Below are positions 38,553 through 49,316 of a stretch of DNA of 64,000 nt, in pieces (position 1 is the stretch's first letter; each line of letters starts with the position of its first letter). Source of the stretch: Marthasterias glacialis (Eukaryota > Echinodermata > Asteroidea > Forcipulatida > Asteriidae); NCBI GenBank assembly GCA_911728455.2, contig OU452238.1:13424049-13488048 (forward strand), written 5' to 3'. The notes under the pieces were generated by a model. That model did no database searches and was not told the origin of the DNA. It saw nothing but the letters and a program-made list of their open reading frames with translations. The translations under genes were made by a program, and so were the position numbers.

Positions 38553-40028
38553 GCTTCAGTCCAGCACACACGTAGCGGCCTTGGCTATTGTTGACGTACA
38601 CAGAGCATGGCCATTTGCTCTTGACATCTTCGGGGTGTCCTCACTCCGCGGTCCCTGGCATCCTCCCTGTTTATCCCACAACCCCAAGACCGGCATTTTC
38701 GGAAAGCCCATGAGCAGGGCTTTCCAACAGTGTCAGACTTGTCAGTTTTCCGCCAATACTTTGGGAGATAGAGCCGTTGCTAAGTCTTGTTTTCGCTCTG
38801 TTACAGCTTCGTGTACAAAAGTGCCATTAGACAGGTGTTTGAAGCGCATTCGGAGCAGCCCCGCTATCTGGTGGTTTCAACGCGGAAGATGGCCCTGGCT
38901 GGCCGGGAAAACTAGATTTTCGGATGCAGGACTATGGCAGCTACCTGCAGGTACAATAAATTTTTCTCTAGCCCCATTTCTTGTGGAGTTATTGGCCGTG
39001 GCGCTGCCGACTTCTTTTTTCGGCGTGTTTTTTTTTTTTTTGCTGGCTTCAGTCCAGCACACACGTAGCGGCCTTGGCTATTGTTGACGTACACAGAGCA
39101 TGGCCATTTGCTCTTGACATCTTCGGGGTGTCCTCACTCCGCGGTCCCTGGCATCTTCCCTGTTTATCCCACAACCCCAAGACCGGCATTTTCGGAAAGC
39201 CCATGAGCAGGGCTTTCCAACAGTGTCAGACTTGTCAGTTTTCCGCCAATACTTTGGGAGATAGAGCCGTTGCTAAGTCTTGTTTTCGCTTTGTTACAGC
39301 TTCGTGTACAAAAGTGCCATTAGACAGGTGTTTGAAGCGCATTCGGAGCAGCCCCGCTCTCTGGTGGTTTCAACGCGGAAGATGGCCCTGGCTGGCCGGG
39401 AAAACTAGATTTTCGGATGCAGGACAATGGCAGCTACCTGCAGGTACAAGAAATTTCTCTCTAGCCTCATTTCTTGTGGAGTTATTGGCCGTGGCGCTGC
39501 CGACTTCTTTTTTCGGCGTTTTTTTTTTTTTTTTTGCTGGCTTCAGTCCAGCACACACGTAGCGGCCTTGGCTATTGTTGACGTACACAGAGCATGGCCA
39601 TTTGCTCTTGACATCTTCGGGGTGTCCTCACTCCGCGGTCCCTGGCATCCTCCCTGTTTATCCCACAACCCCTAGACCGGCATTTTCGGAAAGCCCATGA
39701 GCAGGGCTTTCCAACAGTGTCAGACTTGTCAGTTTTCCGCCAATACTTTGGGAGATAGAGCCGTTGCTAAGTCTTGTTTTCGCTCTGTTACAGCTTCGTG
39801 TACAAAAGTGCCCTTAGACAGGTGTTTGAAGCGCATTCGGAGCAGCCCCGCTATCTGGTGGTTTCAAGGCGGAAGATGGCCCTGGCTGGCCGGGAAAACT
39901 AGATTTTCGGATGCAGGACTATGGCAGCTACCTGCAGGTACAAGAAATTTCTCTCTAGCCCCATTATTTGTGGAGTAATTGGCCGTGGCGCTGCCGACTT
40001 CTTTTTTCGGCGTTTTTTTTTTTTTTTT
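35549..40028. repeat. Satellite block: ~1,500-bp trimer HOR seen three times
   Basis: Monomers start at 35549, 36042, 36547, 37051, 37544, 38044, 38549, 39042 and 39536. Monomers 35549, 37051 and 38549 are spaced 1502 and 1498 bp, as are 36042, 37544 and 39042. The first of each trimer ends with GTACAATAAATTTTTC and CATTTCTTGTGG and is followed by CGGCGTG before the T-run. These markers occur together near 35955, 37457 and 38952. The third members, 36547 and 38044, share AAAGTCCATGAGC with TCCGCCGATAC. Monomer 39536 departs from the period and carries CCCCTAGACCGG and GTGCCCTTAGAC. This is one of the clearest higher-order repeats in the window. Confidence 0.9.
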
Positions 40029-40505
40029 GCTGGCTTCAGTCCAGCACACACGTAGCGGCCTTGGCTATTGTTGACGTACACAGAGCATGGCCATTTGCTC
40101 TTGACATCTTCGGGGTGTCCTCACTCCGCGGTCCCTGGCATCCTCCCTGTTTATCCCACAACCCCACGACCGGCATTTTTGGAAAGCCCATGAGCAGGGC
40201 TTTCCAACAGTGTCAGACTTGTCAGTTTTCCGCCAATACTTTGGGAGATAGAGCCGTTGCTAAGTCTTGTTTTCACTCTGTTACAGCTTCGTGTACAAAA
40301 GTGCCATTAGACAGGTGTTTGAAGCGCATTCGGAGCAGCCCCGCTCTCTGGTGGTTTCAACGCGGAAGATGGCCCTGGCTGGCCGGGAAAACTAGATTTT
40401 CGGATGCAGGACAATGGCAGCTACCTGCAGGTACAAGAAATTTCTCTCTAGCCCCATTATTTATGGAGTTATTGACCGTGGCGCTGCCGACTTCTTTTTT
40501 TGGAG

Positions 40506-40536
<31 letters not shown>

Positions 40537-43500
40537 GCTTCAGTCCAGCACACACGTAGCGGCCTTGGCTATTGTTGACGTACACAGAGCATGACCATTT
40601 GCTCATAACATCTTCGGGGTGGCCTAACTCCGCGGTCCCTGGCATCCTCCCTGTTTATCCCACAACCCCAACACCGGCATTTTCGGAAAGCCCATGAGCA
40701 GGGCTTTCCAACAGTGTCAGACTTGTCAGTTTTCCGCCAATACTATGGGCGATAGAGCCGTTGCTAAGTCTTGTTTTCACTCTGTTACAGCTTCGTGTAC
40801 AAAAGTGCCATTAGACAGGTGTTTGAAGCGCATTCGGAGCAGCCCCGCTATCTGGTGGTTTCAACGCGGAAGATGGCCCTGGCTGGCCGGGAAAACTAGA
40901 TTTTCGGATGCAGGACTATGGCAGCTACCTGCAGGTACAAGAAATTTCTCTCTAGCCCCATTATTTGTGGAGTTATTGGCCGTGGCGCTGCCGACTTCTT
41001 TTTTCTGCGTTTTTTTTTTTCTTTTGCTGGCTTCAGTCCAGCACACACGTAGCGGCCTTGGCTATTGTTGACGTACACAGAGCATGGCCATTTGCTCTTG
41101 ACATCTTCGGGGTGTCCTCACTCCGCGGTCCCTGGCATCCTCCCTGTTTATCCCACAACCCCACGACCGGCATTTTCGGAAAGCCCATGAGCAGGGCTTT
41201 CCAACAGTGTCAGACTTGTCAGTTTTCCACCAATACTATGGGCGATAGAGCCGTTGCTAAGTCTTGTTTTCACTCTGTTACAGCTTCGTGTACAAAAGTG
41301 CCATTAGACAGGTGTTTGAAGCGCATTCGGAGCAGCCCCGCTCTCTGGTGGTTTCAACGCGGAAGATGGCCCTGGCTGGCCGGGAAAACTAGATTTTCGG
41401 ATGCAGGACTATGGCAGCTACCTGCAGGTACAAGAAATTTCTCTCTAGCCCCATTATTTGTGGAGTTATTGGCCGTGGCGCTGCCGACTTCTTTTTTCTA
41501 CGTTTTTTTTTTTTTTTTGCTGGCTTCAGTCCAGCACACACGTAGCGGCCTTGGCTATTGTTGACGTACACAGAGCATGGCCATTTGCTCTTGACATCTT
41601 CGGGGTGTCCTCACTCAGCGGTCCCTGGCATCCTCCCTGTTTATCCCACAACCCCACGACCGGCATTTTTGGAAAGCCCATGAGCAGGGCTTTCCAACAG
41701 TGTCAGACTTGTCAGTTTTCCGCCAATACTATGGGCGATAGAGCAGTTGCTAAGTCTTGTTTTCACTCTGTTACAGCTTCGTGTACAAAAGTGCCATTAG
41801 ACAGGTGTTTGAAGCGCATTCGGAGCAGCCCCGCTCTCTGGTGGTTTCAACGCGGAAGATGGCCCTGGCTGGCCGGGAAAACTAGATTTTCGGATGCAGG
41901 ACTATGGCAGCTACCTGCAGGTACAAGAAATTTCTCTCTAGCCCCATTATTTGTGGAGTTATTGGCCGTGGCGCTGCCGACTTCTTTTTTCTGCGTTTTT
42001 TTTTTCTTTTGCTGGCTTCAGTCCAGCACACACGTAGCGGCCTTGGCTATTGTTGACGTACACAGAGCATGGCCATTTGCTCTTGACATCTTCGGGGTGT
42101 CCTCACTCCGCGGTCCCTGGCATCCTCCCTGTTTATCCCACAACCCCAAGACCGGCATTTTCGGAAAGCCCATGAGCAGGGCTTTCCAACAGTGTCAAAC
42201 TTGTCAGTTTTCCGCCAATACTTTGGGAGATAGAGCCGTTGCTAAGTCTTGTTTTCACTCTGTTACAGCTTCGTGTACAAAAGTGCCATTAGACAGGTGT
42301 TTGAAGCGCATTCGGAGCAGCCCCGCTCTCTGGTGGTTTCAACGCGGAAGATGGCCCTGGCTGGCCGGGAAAACTAGATTTTCGGATGCAGGACTATGGC
42401 AGCTACCTGCAGGTACAAGAAATTTCTCTCTAGCCCCATTATTTGTGGAGTTATTGGCCGTGGCGCTGCCGACTTCTTTTTTCTGCGTTTTTTTTTTTTT
42501 TTTGCTGGCTTCAGTCCAGCACACACGTAGCGGCCTTGGCTATTGTTGACGTACACAGAGCATGGCCATTTGCTCTTGACATCTTCGGGGTGTCCTCACT
42601 CAGCGGTCCCTGGCATCCTCCCTGTTTATCCCACAACCCCACGACCGGCATTTTTGGAAAGCCCATGAGCAGGGCTTTCCAACAGTGTCAGACTTGTCAG
42701 TTTTCCGCCAATACTATGGGCGATAGAGCAGTTGCTAAGTCTTGTTTTCACTCTGTTACAGCTTCGTGTACAAAAGTGCCATTAGACAGGTGTTTGAAGC
42801 GCATTCGGAGCAGCCCCGCTCTCTGGTGGTTTCAACGCGGAAGATGGCCCTGGCTGGCCGGGAAAACTAGATTTTCGGATGCAGGACTATGGCAGCTACC
42901 TGCAGGTACAAGAAATTTCTCTCTAGCCCCATTATTTGTGGAGTTATTGGCCGTGGCGCTGCCGACTTCTTTTTTCTGCGTTTTTTTTTTCTTTTGCTGG
43001 CTTCAGTCCAGCACACACGTAGCGGCCTTGGCTATTGTTGACGTACACAGAGCATGGCCATTTGCTCTTGACATCTTCGGGGTGTCCTCACTCCGCGGTC
43101 CCTGGCATCCTCCCTGTTTATCCCACAACCCCACGACCGGCATTTTCGGAAAGCCCATGAGCAGGGCTTTCCAACAGTGTCAAACTTGTCAGTTTTCCGC
43201 CAATACTATGGGCGATAGAGCAGTTGCTAAGTCTTGTTTTCACTCTGTTACAGCTTCGTGTACAAAAGTGCCATTAGACAGGTGTTTGAAGCGCATTCGG
43301 AGCAGCCCCGCTATCTGGTGGTTTCAACGCGGAAGATGGCCCTGGCTGGCCGGGAAAACTAGATTTTCGGATGCAGGACTATGGCAGCTACCTGCAGGTA
43401 CAAGAAATTTCTCTCTAGCCCCATTATTTATGGAGTTATTGGCCGTGGTGCTGCCGACTTCTTTTTTCGGCGTTTTTTTTTTTTTTTGCTGGCTTCAGTC

Positions 43501-43963
43501 CAGCACACACGTAGCGGCCTTGGCTATTGTTGACGTACACAGAGCATGGCCATTTGCTCTTGACATCTTCGGGGTGTCCTCACTCCGCGGTCCCTGGCAT
43601 CCTCCCTGTTTATCCCACAACCCCAAGACCGGCATTTTCGGAAAGCCCATGAGCAGGGCTTTCCAACAGTGTCAAACTTGTCAGTTTTCCGCCAATACTT
43701 TGGGAGATAGAGCCGTTGCTAAGTCTTGTTTTCACTCTGTTACAGCTTCGTGTACAAAAGTGCCATTAGACAGGTGTTTGAAGCACATTCGGAGCAGCCC
43801 CGCATCTGGTGGTTTCAAGGCGGAAGATGGCCCTGGCTGGCCGGGAAAACTAGATTTTCGGATGCAGGACTATGGCAGCTACCTGCAGGTACAAGAAATT
43901 TCTCTCTAGCCCCATTATTTGTGGAGTTATTGGCCGTGGCGCTGCCAACTTCTTTTTTTGGCG

Positions 43964-43996
<33 letters not shown>

Positions 43997-44485
43997 GCTT
44001 CAGTCCAGCACACACATAGCGGCCTTGGCTATTGTTGACGTACACAGAGCATGGCCATTTGCTCATAACATCTTCGGGGTGGCCTCACTCCGCGGTCCCT
44101 GGCATCCTCCCTGTTTATCCCACAACCCCAAGACCGGCATTTTCGGAAAGCCCATGAGCAGGGCTTTCCAACAGTGTCAGACTTGTCAGTTTTCCGCCAA
44201 TACTATGGGCGATAGAGCCGTTGCTAAGTCTTGTTTTCACTCTGTTACAGCTTCGTGTACAAAAGTGCCATTAGACAGGTGTTTGAAGCGCATTCGGAGC
44301 AGCCCCGCTCTCTGGTGGTTTCAACGCGGAAGATGGCCCTGGCTGGCCGGGAAAACTAGATTTTCGGATGCAGGACTATGGCAGCTACCTGCAGGTACAA
44401 GAAATTTCTCTCTAGCCCCATTATTTGTGGAGTTATTGGCCGTGGCGCTGCCGACTTCTTTTTTCGGCGTTTTTTTTTTTTTTTT
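40029..44485. repeat. Satellite block with 985-bp dimer HOR (CCACGACCGG / ACTATGGGCG type)
   Basis: Monomers start at 40029, 40533, 41026, 41519, 42011, 42504, 42996, 43488 and 43993. Monomers 41519 and 42504 are 985 bp apart and share CTCACTCAGCGG, CATTTTTGGAAAGC and GATAGAGCAGTTGC. The intervening 41026, 42011 and 42996 follow short T-runs ending in CTTTT. CCCCACGACCGG and AATACTATGGGCG mark many copies here and are rare elsewhere. The CGGCG before the T-run is CTGCG before 41026, 42011, 42504 and 42996, and CTACG before 41519. Monomers 40533 and 43993, seven units apart, share GCTCATAACATC with a GTGGCC change. Monomer 43488 lost one base in CCCCGCATCTGG near 43803. Confidence 0.88.
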
Positions 44486-44949
44486 GCTGGCTTCAGTCCA
44501 GCACACACGTAGCGGCCTTGGCTATTGTTGACGTACACAGAGCATGGCCATTTGCTCTTGACATCTTCGGGGTGTCCTCACTCCGCGGTCCCTGGCATCC
44601 TCCCTGTTTATCCCACAACCCCAAGACCGGCATTTTCGGAAAGCCCATGAGCAGGGCTTTCCAACAGTGTCAGACTTGTCACTTTTCCGCCAATACTTTG
44701 GGCGATAGAGCCGTTGCTAAGTCTTTTTTTCACTCTGTTACAGTTTCGTGTACAAAAGTGCCATTAGACAGGTGTTTGAAGCGCATTCGGAGCAGCCCCG
44801 CTCTCTGGTGGTTTCAAGGCGGAAGATGGCCCTGGCTGGCCGGCAAAACTAGATTTTCGGATGCAGGACTATGGCAGCTACCTGCAGGTACAAAAAAATT
44901 CTCTCTAGCCCCATTATTTGTGGAGTTATTGGCCGTGGCGCTGCCGACT

Positions 44950-44984
<35 letters not shown>

Positions 44985-45938
44985 GCTTCAGTCCAGCACA
45001 CACGTAGCGGCCTTGGCTATTGTTGACGTACACAGAGCATGGCCATTTGCTCTTGACATCTTCGGGGTGTCCTCACTCCGCGGTCCCTGGCATCCTCCCT
45101 GTTTATCCCACAACCCCAAGACCGGCATTTTCGGAAAGCCCATGAGCAGGGCTTTCCAACAGTGTCAGACTTGTCAGTTTTCCGCCAATACTTTGGGAGA
45201 TAGAGCCGTTGCTAAGTCTTGTTTTCACTCTGTTACAGCTTCGTGTACAAAAGTGCCATTAGACAGGTGTTTGAAGCGCATTCGGAGCAGCCCCGCTCTC
45301 TGGTGGTTTCAAGGCGGAAGATGGTCATGGCTGGCCGGGAAAACTAGATTTTCGGATGCAGGACTATGGCAGCTACCTGCAGGTACAAGAAATTTCTCTC
45401 TAGCCCCATTATTTGTGGAGTTATTGGCCGTGGCGCTGCCGACTTCTTTTTTCGGCGTTTTTTTTTTTTTTTTTGCTGGCTTCAGTCCAGTACACACGTA
45501 GCGGCCTTGGCTATTGTTGACGTACACAGAGCATGGCCATTTGCTCTTGACATCTTCGGGGTGTCCTCACTCCGCGGTCCCTGGCATCCTCCCTGTTTAT
45601 CCCACAACCCCAAGACCGGCATTTTCGGAAAGCCCATGAGCAGGGCTTTCCAACAGTGTCAGACTTGTCAGTTTTCCGCCAATACTTTGGGAGATAGAGC
45701 CGTTGCTAAGTCTTGTTTTCACTCTGTTACAGCTTCGTGTACAAAAGTGCCATTAGACAGGTGTTTGAAGCGCATTCGGAGCAGCCCCGCTCTCTGGTGG
45801 TTTCAAGGCGGAAGATGGTCCTGGCTGGCCGGGAAAACTACATTTTCGGATGCAGGACTATGGCAGCTACCTGCAGGTACAAGAAATTTCTCTCTAGCCC
45901 CATTATTTGTGGAGTTATTGGCCGTGGCGCTGCCGACT

Positions 45939-45973
<35 letters not shown>

Positions 45974-46965
45974 GCTTCAGTCCAGCACACACGTAGCGGC
46001 CTTGGCTATTGTTGACGTACACAGAGCATGGCCATTTGCTCTTGACATCTTCGGGGTGTCCTCACTCCGCGGTCCCTGGCATCCTCCCTGTTTATCCCAC
46101 AACCCCAAGACCGGCATTTTCGGAAAGCCCATGAGCAGGGCTTTCCAACAGTGTCAGACTTGTCAGTTTTCCGCCAATACTTTGGGAGATAGAGCCGTTG
46201 CTAAGTCTTGTTTTCACTCTGTTACAGCTTCGTGTACAAAAGTGCCATTAGACAGGTGTTTGAAGCGCATTCGGAGCAGCCCCGCTCTCTGGTGGTTTCA
46301 AGGCGGAAGATGGTCCTGGCTGGCCGGGAAAACTAGATTTTCGGATGCAGGACTATGGCAGCTACCTGCAGGTACAAGAAATTTCTCTCTAGCCCCATTA
46401 TTTGTGGAGTTATTGGCCGTGGCGCTGCCGACTTCTTTTTTCGGCGTTTTTTTTTTTTTTTTTGCTGGCTTCAGTCCAGCACACACGTAGCGGCCTTGGC
46501 TATTGTTGACGTACACAGAGCATGGCCATTTGCTCTTGACATCTTCGGGGTGTCCTCACTCCGCGGTCCCTGGCATCCTCCCTGTTTATCCCACAACCCC
46601 AAGACCGGCATTTTCGGAAAGCCCATGAGCAGGGCTTTCCAACAGTGTCAGACTTGTCAGTTTTCCGCCAATACTTTGGGAGATAGAGCCGTTGCTAAGT
46701 CTTGTTTTCACTCTGTTACAGCTTCGTGTACAAAAGTGCCATTAGACAGGTGTTTGAAGCGCATTCGGAGCAGCCCCGCTCTCTGGTGGTTTCAAGGCGG
46801 AAGATGGTCCTGGCTGGCCGGGAAAACTAGATTTTCGGATGCAGGACTATGGCAGCTACCTGCAGGTACAAGAAATTTCTCTCTAGCCCCATTATTTGTG
46901 GAGTTATTGGCCGTGGCGCTGCCGACTTCTTTTTTCGGCGTTTTTTTTTTTTTTTTTTTTCTTTT
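44486..46965. repeat. Satellite block with 989-bp dimer HOR and two 29-T junctions lacking CGGCG
   Basis: Monomers start at 44486, 44981, 45475, 45970 and 46464. Monomers 44981 and 45970 are exactly 989 bp apart, as are 45475 and 46464. Before 44981 and 45970 the CGGCG normally found between GCCGACTTCTTTTTT and the T-run is absent, leaving an unbroken run of 29 T at 44952-44980 and 45941-45969. The normal tract (six T, CGGCG, about 18 T) would total the same length. The motif therefore looks overwritten by T rather than deleted. Monomer 44486 carries several private changes, including TCTTTTTTTCAC near 44725 and CAAAAAAATTC near 44892. Confidence 0.88.
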
Positions 46966-48946
46966 GCTGGCTTCAGTCCAGCACACATGTAGCGGCCTTG
47001 GCTATTGTTGACGTACACAGAGCATGGCCATTTGCTCTTGACATCTTCGGGGTGTCCTCACTCCGCGGTCCCTGGCATCCTCCCTGTTTATCCCACAACC
47101 CCAAGACCGGCATTTTCGGAAAGCCCATGAGCAGGGCTTTCCAACAGTGTCAGACTTGTCAGTTTTCCGCCGATACTTTGGGAGATAGAGCCGTTGCTAA
47201 GTCTTGTTTTCATTCTGTTACAGCTTCGTGTACAAAAGTGCCATTAGACAAGTGTTTGAAGCGCATTCGGAGCAACCCCGCTCTCTGGTGGTTTCAAGGC
47301 GGAAGATGGCCCTGGCTGGCCGGGAAATCTGGATTTTCGGATGCAGGACTATGGCAGCTACCTGCAGGTACAAGAAATTTCTCTCTAGCCCCATTATTTG
47401 TGGAGTTATTGGCCGTGGCGCTGCCGACTTCTTTTTTCGGCGTTTTTTTTTTTTTTTTTTTTTGCTGGCTTCAGTCCAGCACACACGTAGCGGCCTTGGC
47501 TATTGTTGACGTACACAGAGCATGGCCGTTTGCACTGGACTTCTTCGGGGTGTCCTCACTCTGCGGTCCCTGACATCCTCCCTGTTTATCCCACAACCCC
47601 AAGACCGGCATTTTCGGAAAGCGCATGAGCAGGGCTTTCCAACAGTGTCAGACTTGTCAGTTTTCCGCCAATACTTTGGGAGATAGAGCCGTTGCTAAGT
47701 CTTGTTTTCACTCTGTTACAGCTTCGTGTACAAAAGTGCCATTAGACAGGTGTTTGAAGCGCATTCGGAGCAGCCCCGCTCTCTGGTGGTTTCAAGGCGG
47801 AAGATGGTCCTGGCTGGCCGGGAAAACTAGATTTTCGGATGCAGGACTATGGCAGCTACCTGCAGGTACAAGAAATTTCTCTCTAGCCCCATTATTTGTG
47901 GAGTTATTGGCCGTGGCGCTGCCGACTTCTTTTTTCGGCGTTTTTTTTTTTTTTCTTTTGCTGGCTTCAGTCCAGCACACATGTAGCGGCCTTGGCTATT
48001 GTTGACGTACACAGAGCATGGCCGTTTGCACTGGACTTCTTCGGGGTGTCCTCACTCTGCGGTCCCTGACATCCTCCCTGTTTATCCCACAACCCCAAGA
48101 CCGGCATTTTCGGAAAGCCCATGAGCAGGGCTTTCCAACAGTGTCAGACTTGTCAGTTTTCCGCCAATACTTTGGGAGATAGAGCCGTTGCTAAGTCTTG
48201 TTTTCACTCTGTTACAGCTTCGTGTACAAAAGTGCCATTAGACAGGTGTTTGAAGCGCATTCGGAGCAGCCCCGCTCTCTGGTGGTTTCAAGGCGGAAGA
48301 TGGCCCTGGCTGGCCGGGAAAACTAGATTTTCGGATGCAGGACTATGGCAGCTACCTGCAGGTACAAGAAATTTCTCTCTAGCCCCATTATTTGTGGAGT
48401 TATTGGCCGTGGCGCTGCCGACTTCTTTTTTCGGCGTTTTTTTTTTTTTTTTTGCTGGCTTCAGTCCAGCACACACGAAGCGGCCTTGGCTATTGTTGAC
48501 GTACACAGAGCATGGCCATTTGCTCTTGACATCTTCGGGGTGTCCTCATTCCGCGGTCCCTGGCATCCTCCCTGTTTATCCCACAACCCCAAGACCGGCA
48601 TTTTCGGAAAGCCCATGAGCAGCGCTTTCCAACAGTGTCAGACTTGTCAGTTTTCCGCCAATACTTTGGGAGATAGAGCCGTTGCTAAGTCTTGTTTTCA
48701 TTCTGTTACAGCTTCGTGTACAAAAGTGCCATTAGACAGGTGTTTGAAGCGCATTCGGAGCAACCCCGCTCTCTGGTGGTTTCAAGGCGGAAGGAGGCCC
48801 TGGCTGGCCGGGAAATCTGGATTTTCGGATGCAGGACTATGGCAGCTACCTGCAGGTACAAGAAATTTCTCTCTAGCCCCATTATTTGTGGAGTTATTGG
48901 CCGTGGCGCTGCCGACTACTTTTTTCGGCGTTTTTTTTTTTTTTTT
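46966..48946. repeat. Satellite block, mixed monomers with two second-class copies
   Basis: Monomers start at 46966, 47464, 47960 and 48454. Monomers 47464 and 47960 are second class (GTTTGCACTGGAC) and are the first such copies after 41 consecutive first-class monomers (27045 to 47463). Monomers 46966 and 47960 share a T-run ending in CTTTT and the ACACATGTAGC variant. Monomers 46966 and 48454 share TTTTCATTCTG, CGGAGCAACCCC and GGGAAATCTGG, suggesting a three-monomer relationship of about 1,488 bp. Monomer 48454 begins with CACACGAAGCGG, a variant shared with the truncated monomer that follows. Confidence 0.84.
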
Positions 48947-49316
48947 GCTGGCTTCAGTCCAGCACACACGAAGCGGCCTTGGCCCATGAGCAGGGCTTTC
49001 CAACAGTGTCAGACTTGTCAGTTTTCCGCCAATACTTTGGGAGATAGAGCAGTTGCTAAGTCTTGTTTTCACTCTGTTACAGCTTCGTGTACAAAAGTGC
49101 CATTAGACAGGTGTTTGAAGCGCATTCGGAGCAGCCCCGCTCTCTGGTGGTTTCAAGGCGGAAGATGGCCCTGGCTGGCCGGGAAAACTAGATTTTCGGA
49201 TGCAGGACTATGGCAGCTACCTGCAGGTACAAGAAATTTCTCTCTAGCCCCATTATTTCTGGAGTTATTGGCCGTGGCGCTGCCGACTTCTTTTTTTGGC
49301 GTTTTTTTTTTTTTTT
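48947..49316. repeat. Truncated satellite monomer (370 bp, 122-bp internal deletion)
   Basis: This is the only clearly shortened unit seen. After the start hairpin and GAAGCGGCCTTGGC the sequence jumps directly to CCATGAGCAGGGC near 48983. Aligned to its left neighbour, bases equivalent to 48491-48612 (122 bp) are missing. The lost part includes the class-diagnostic segment, the CCGCGG site and the left arm of the 9-bp-stem hairpin. GC is present at both ends of the deleted segment and once at the junction, a 2-nt microhomology. It shares CACACGAAG with monomer 48454, so the deletion probably followed a recent duplication of that unit. Its T-run and right-hand half are normal. Confidence 0.9.

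Noticed and set aside
48947..49316. Transposon insertion or excision at the short monomer
   Set aside because: There is no inserted sequence, terminal repeat or target duplication. A simple 122-bp deletion with 2-nt microhomology explains it.
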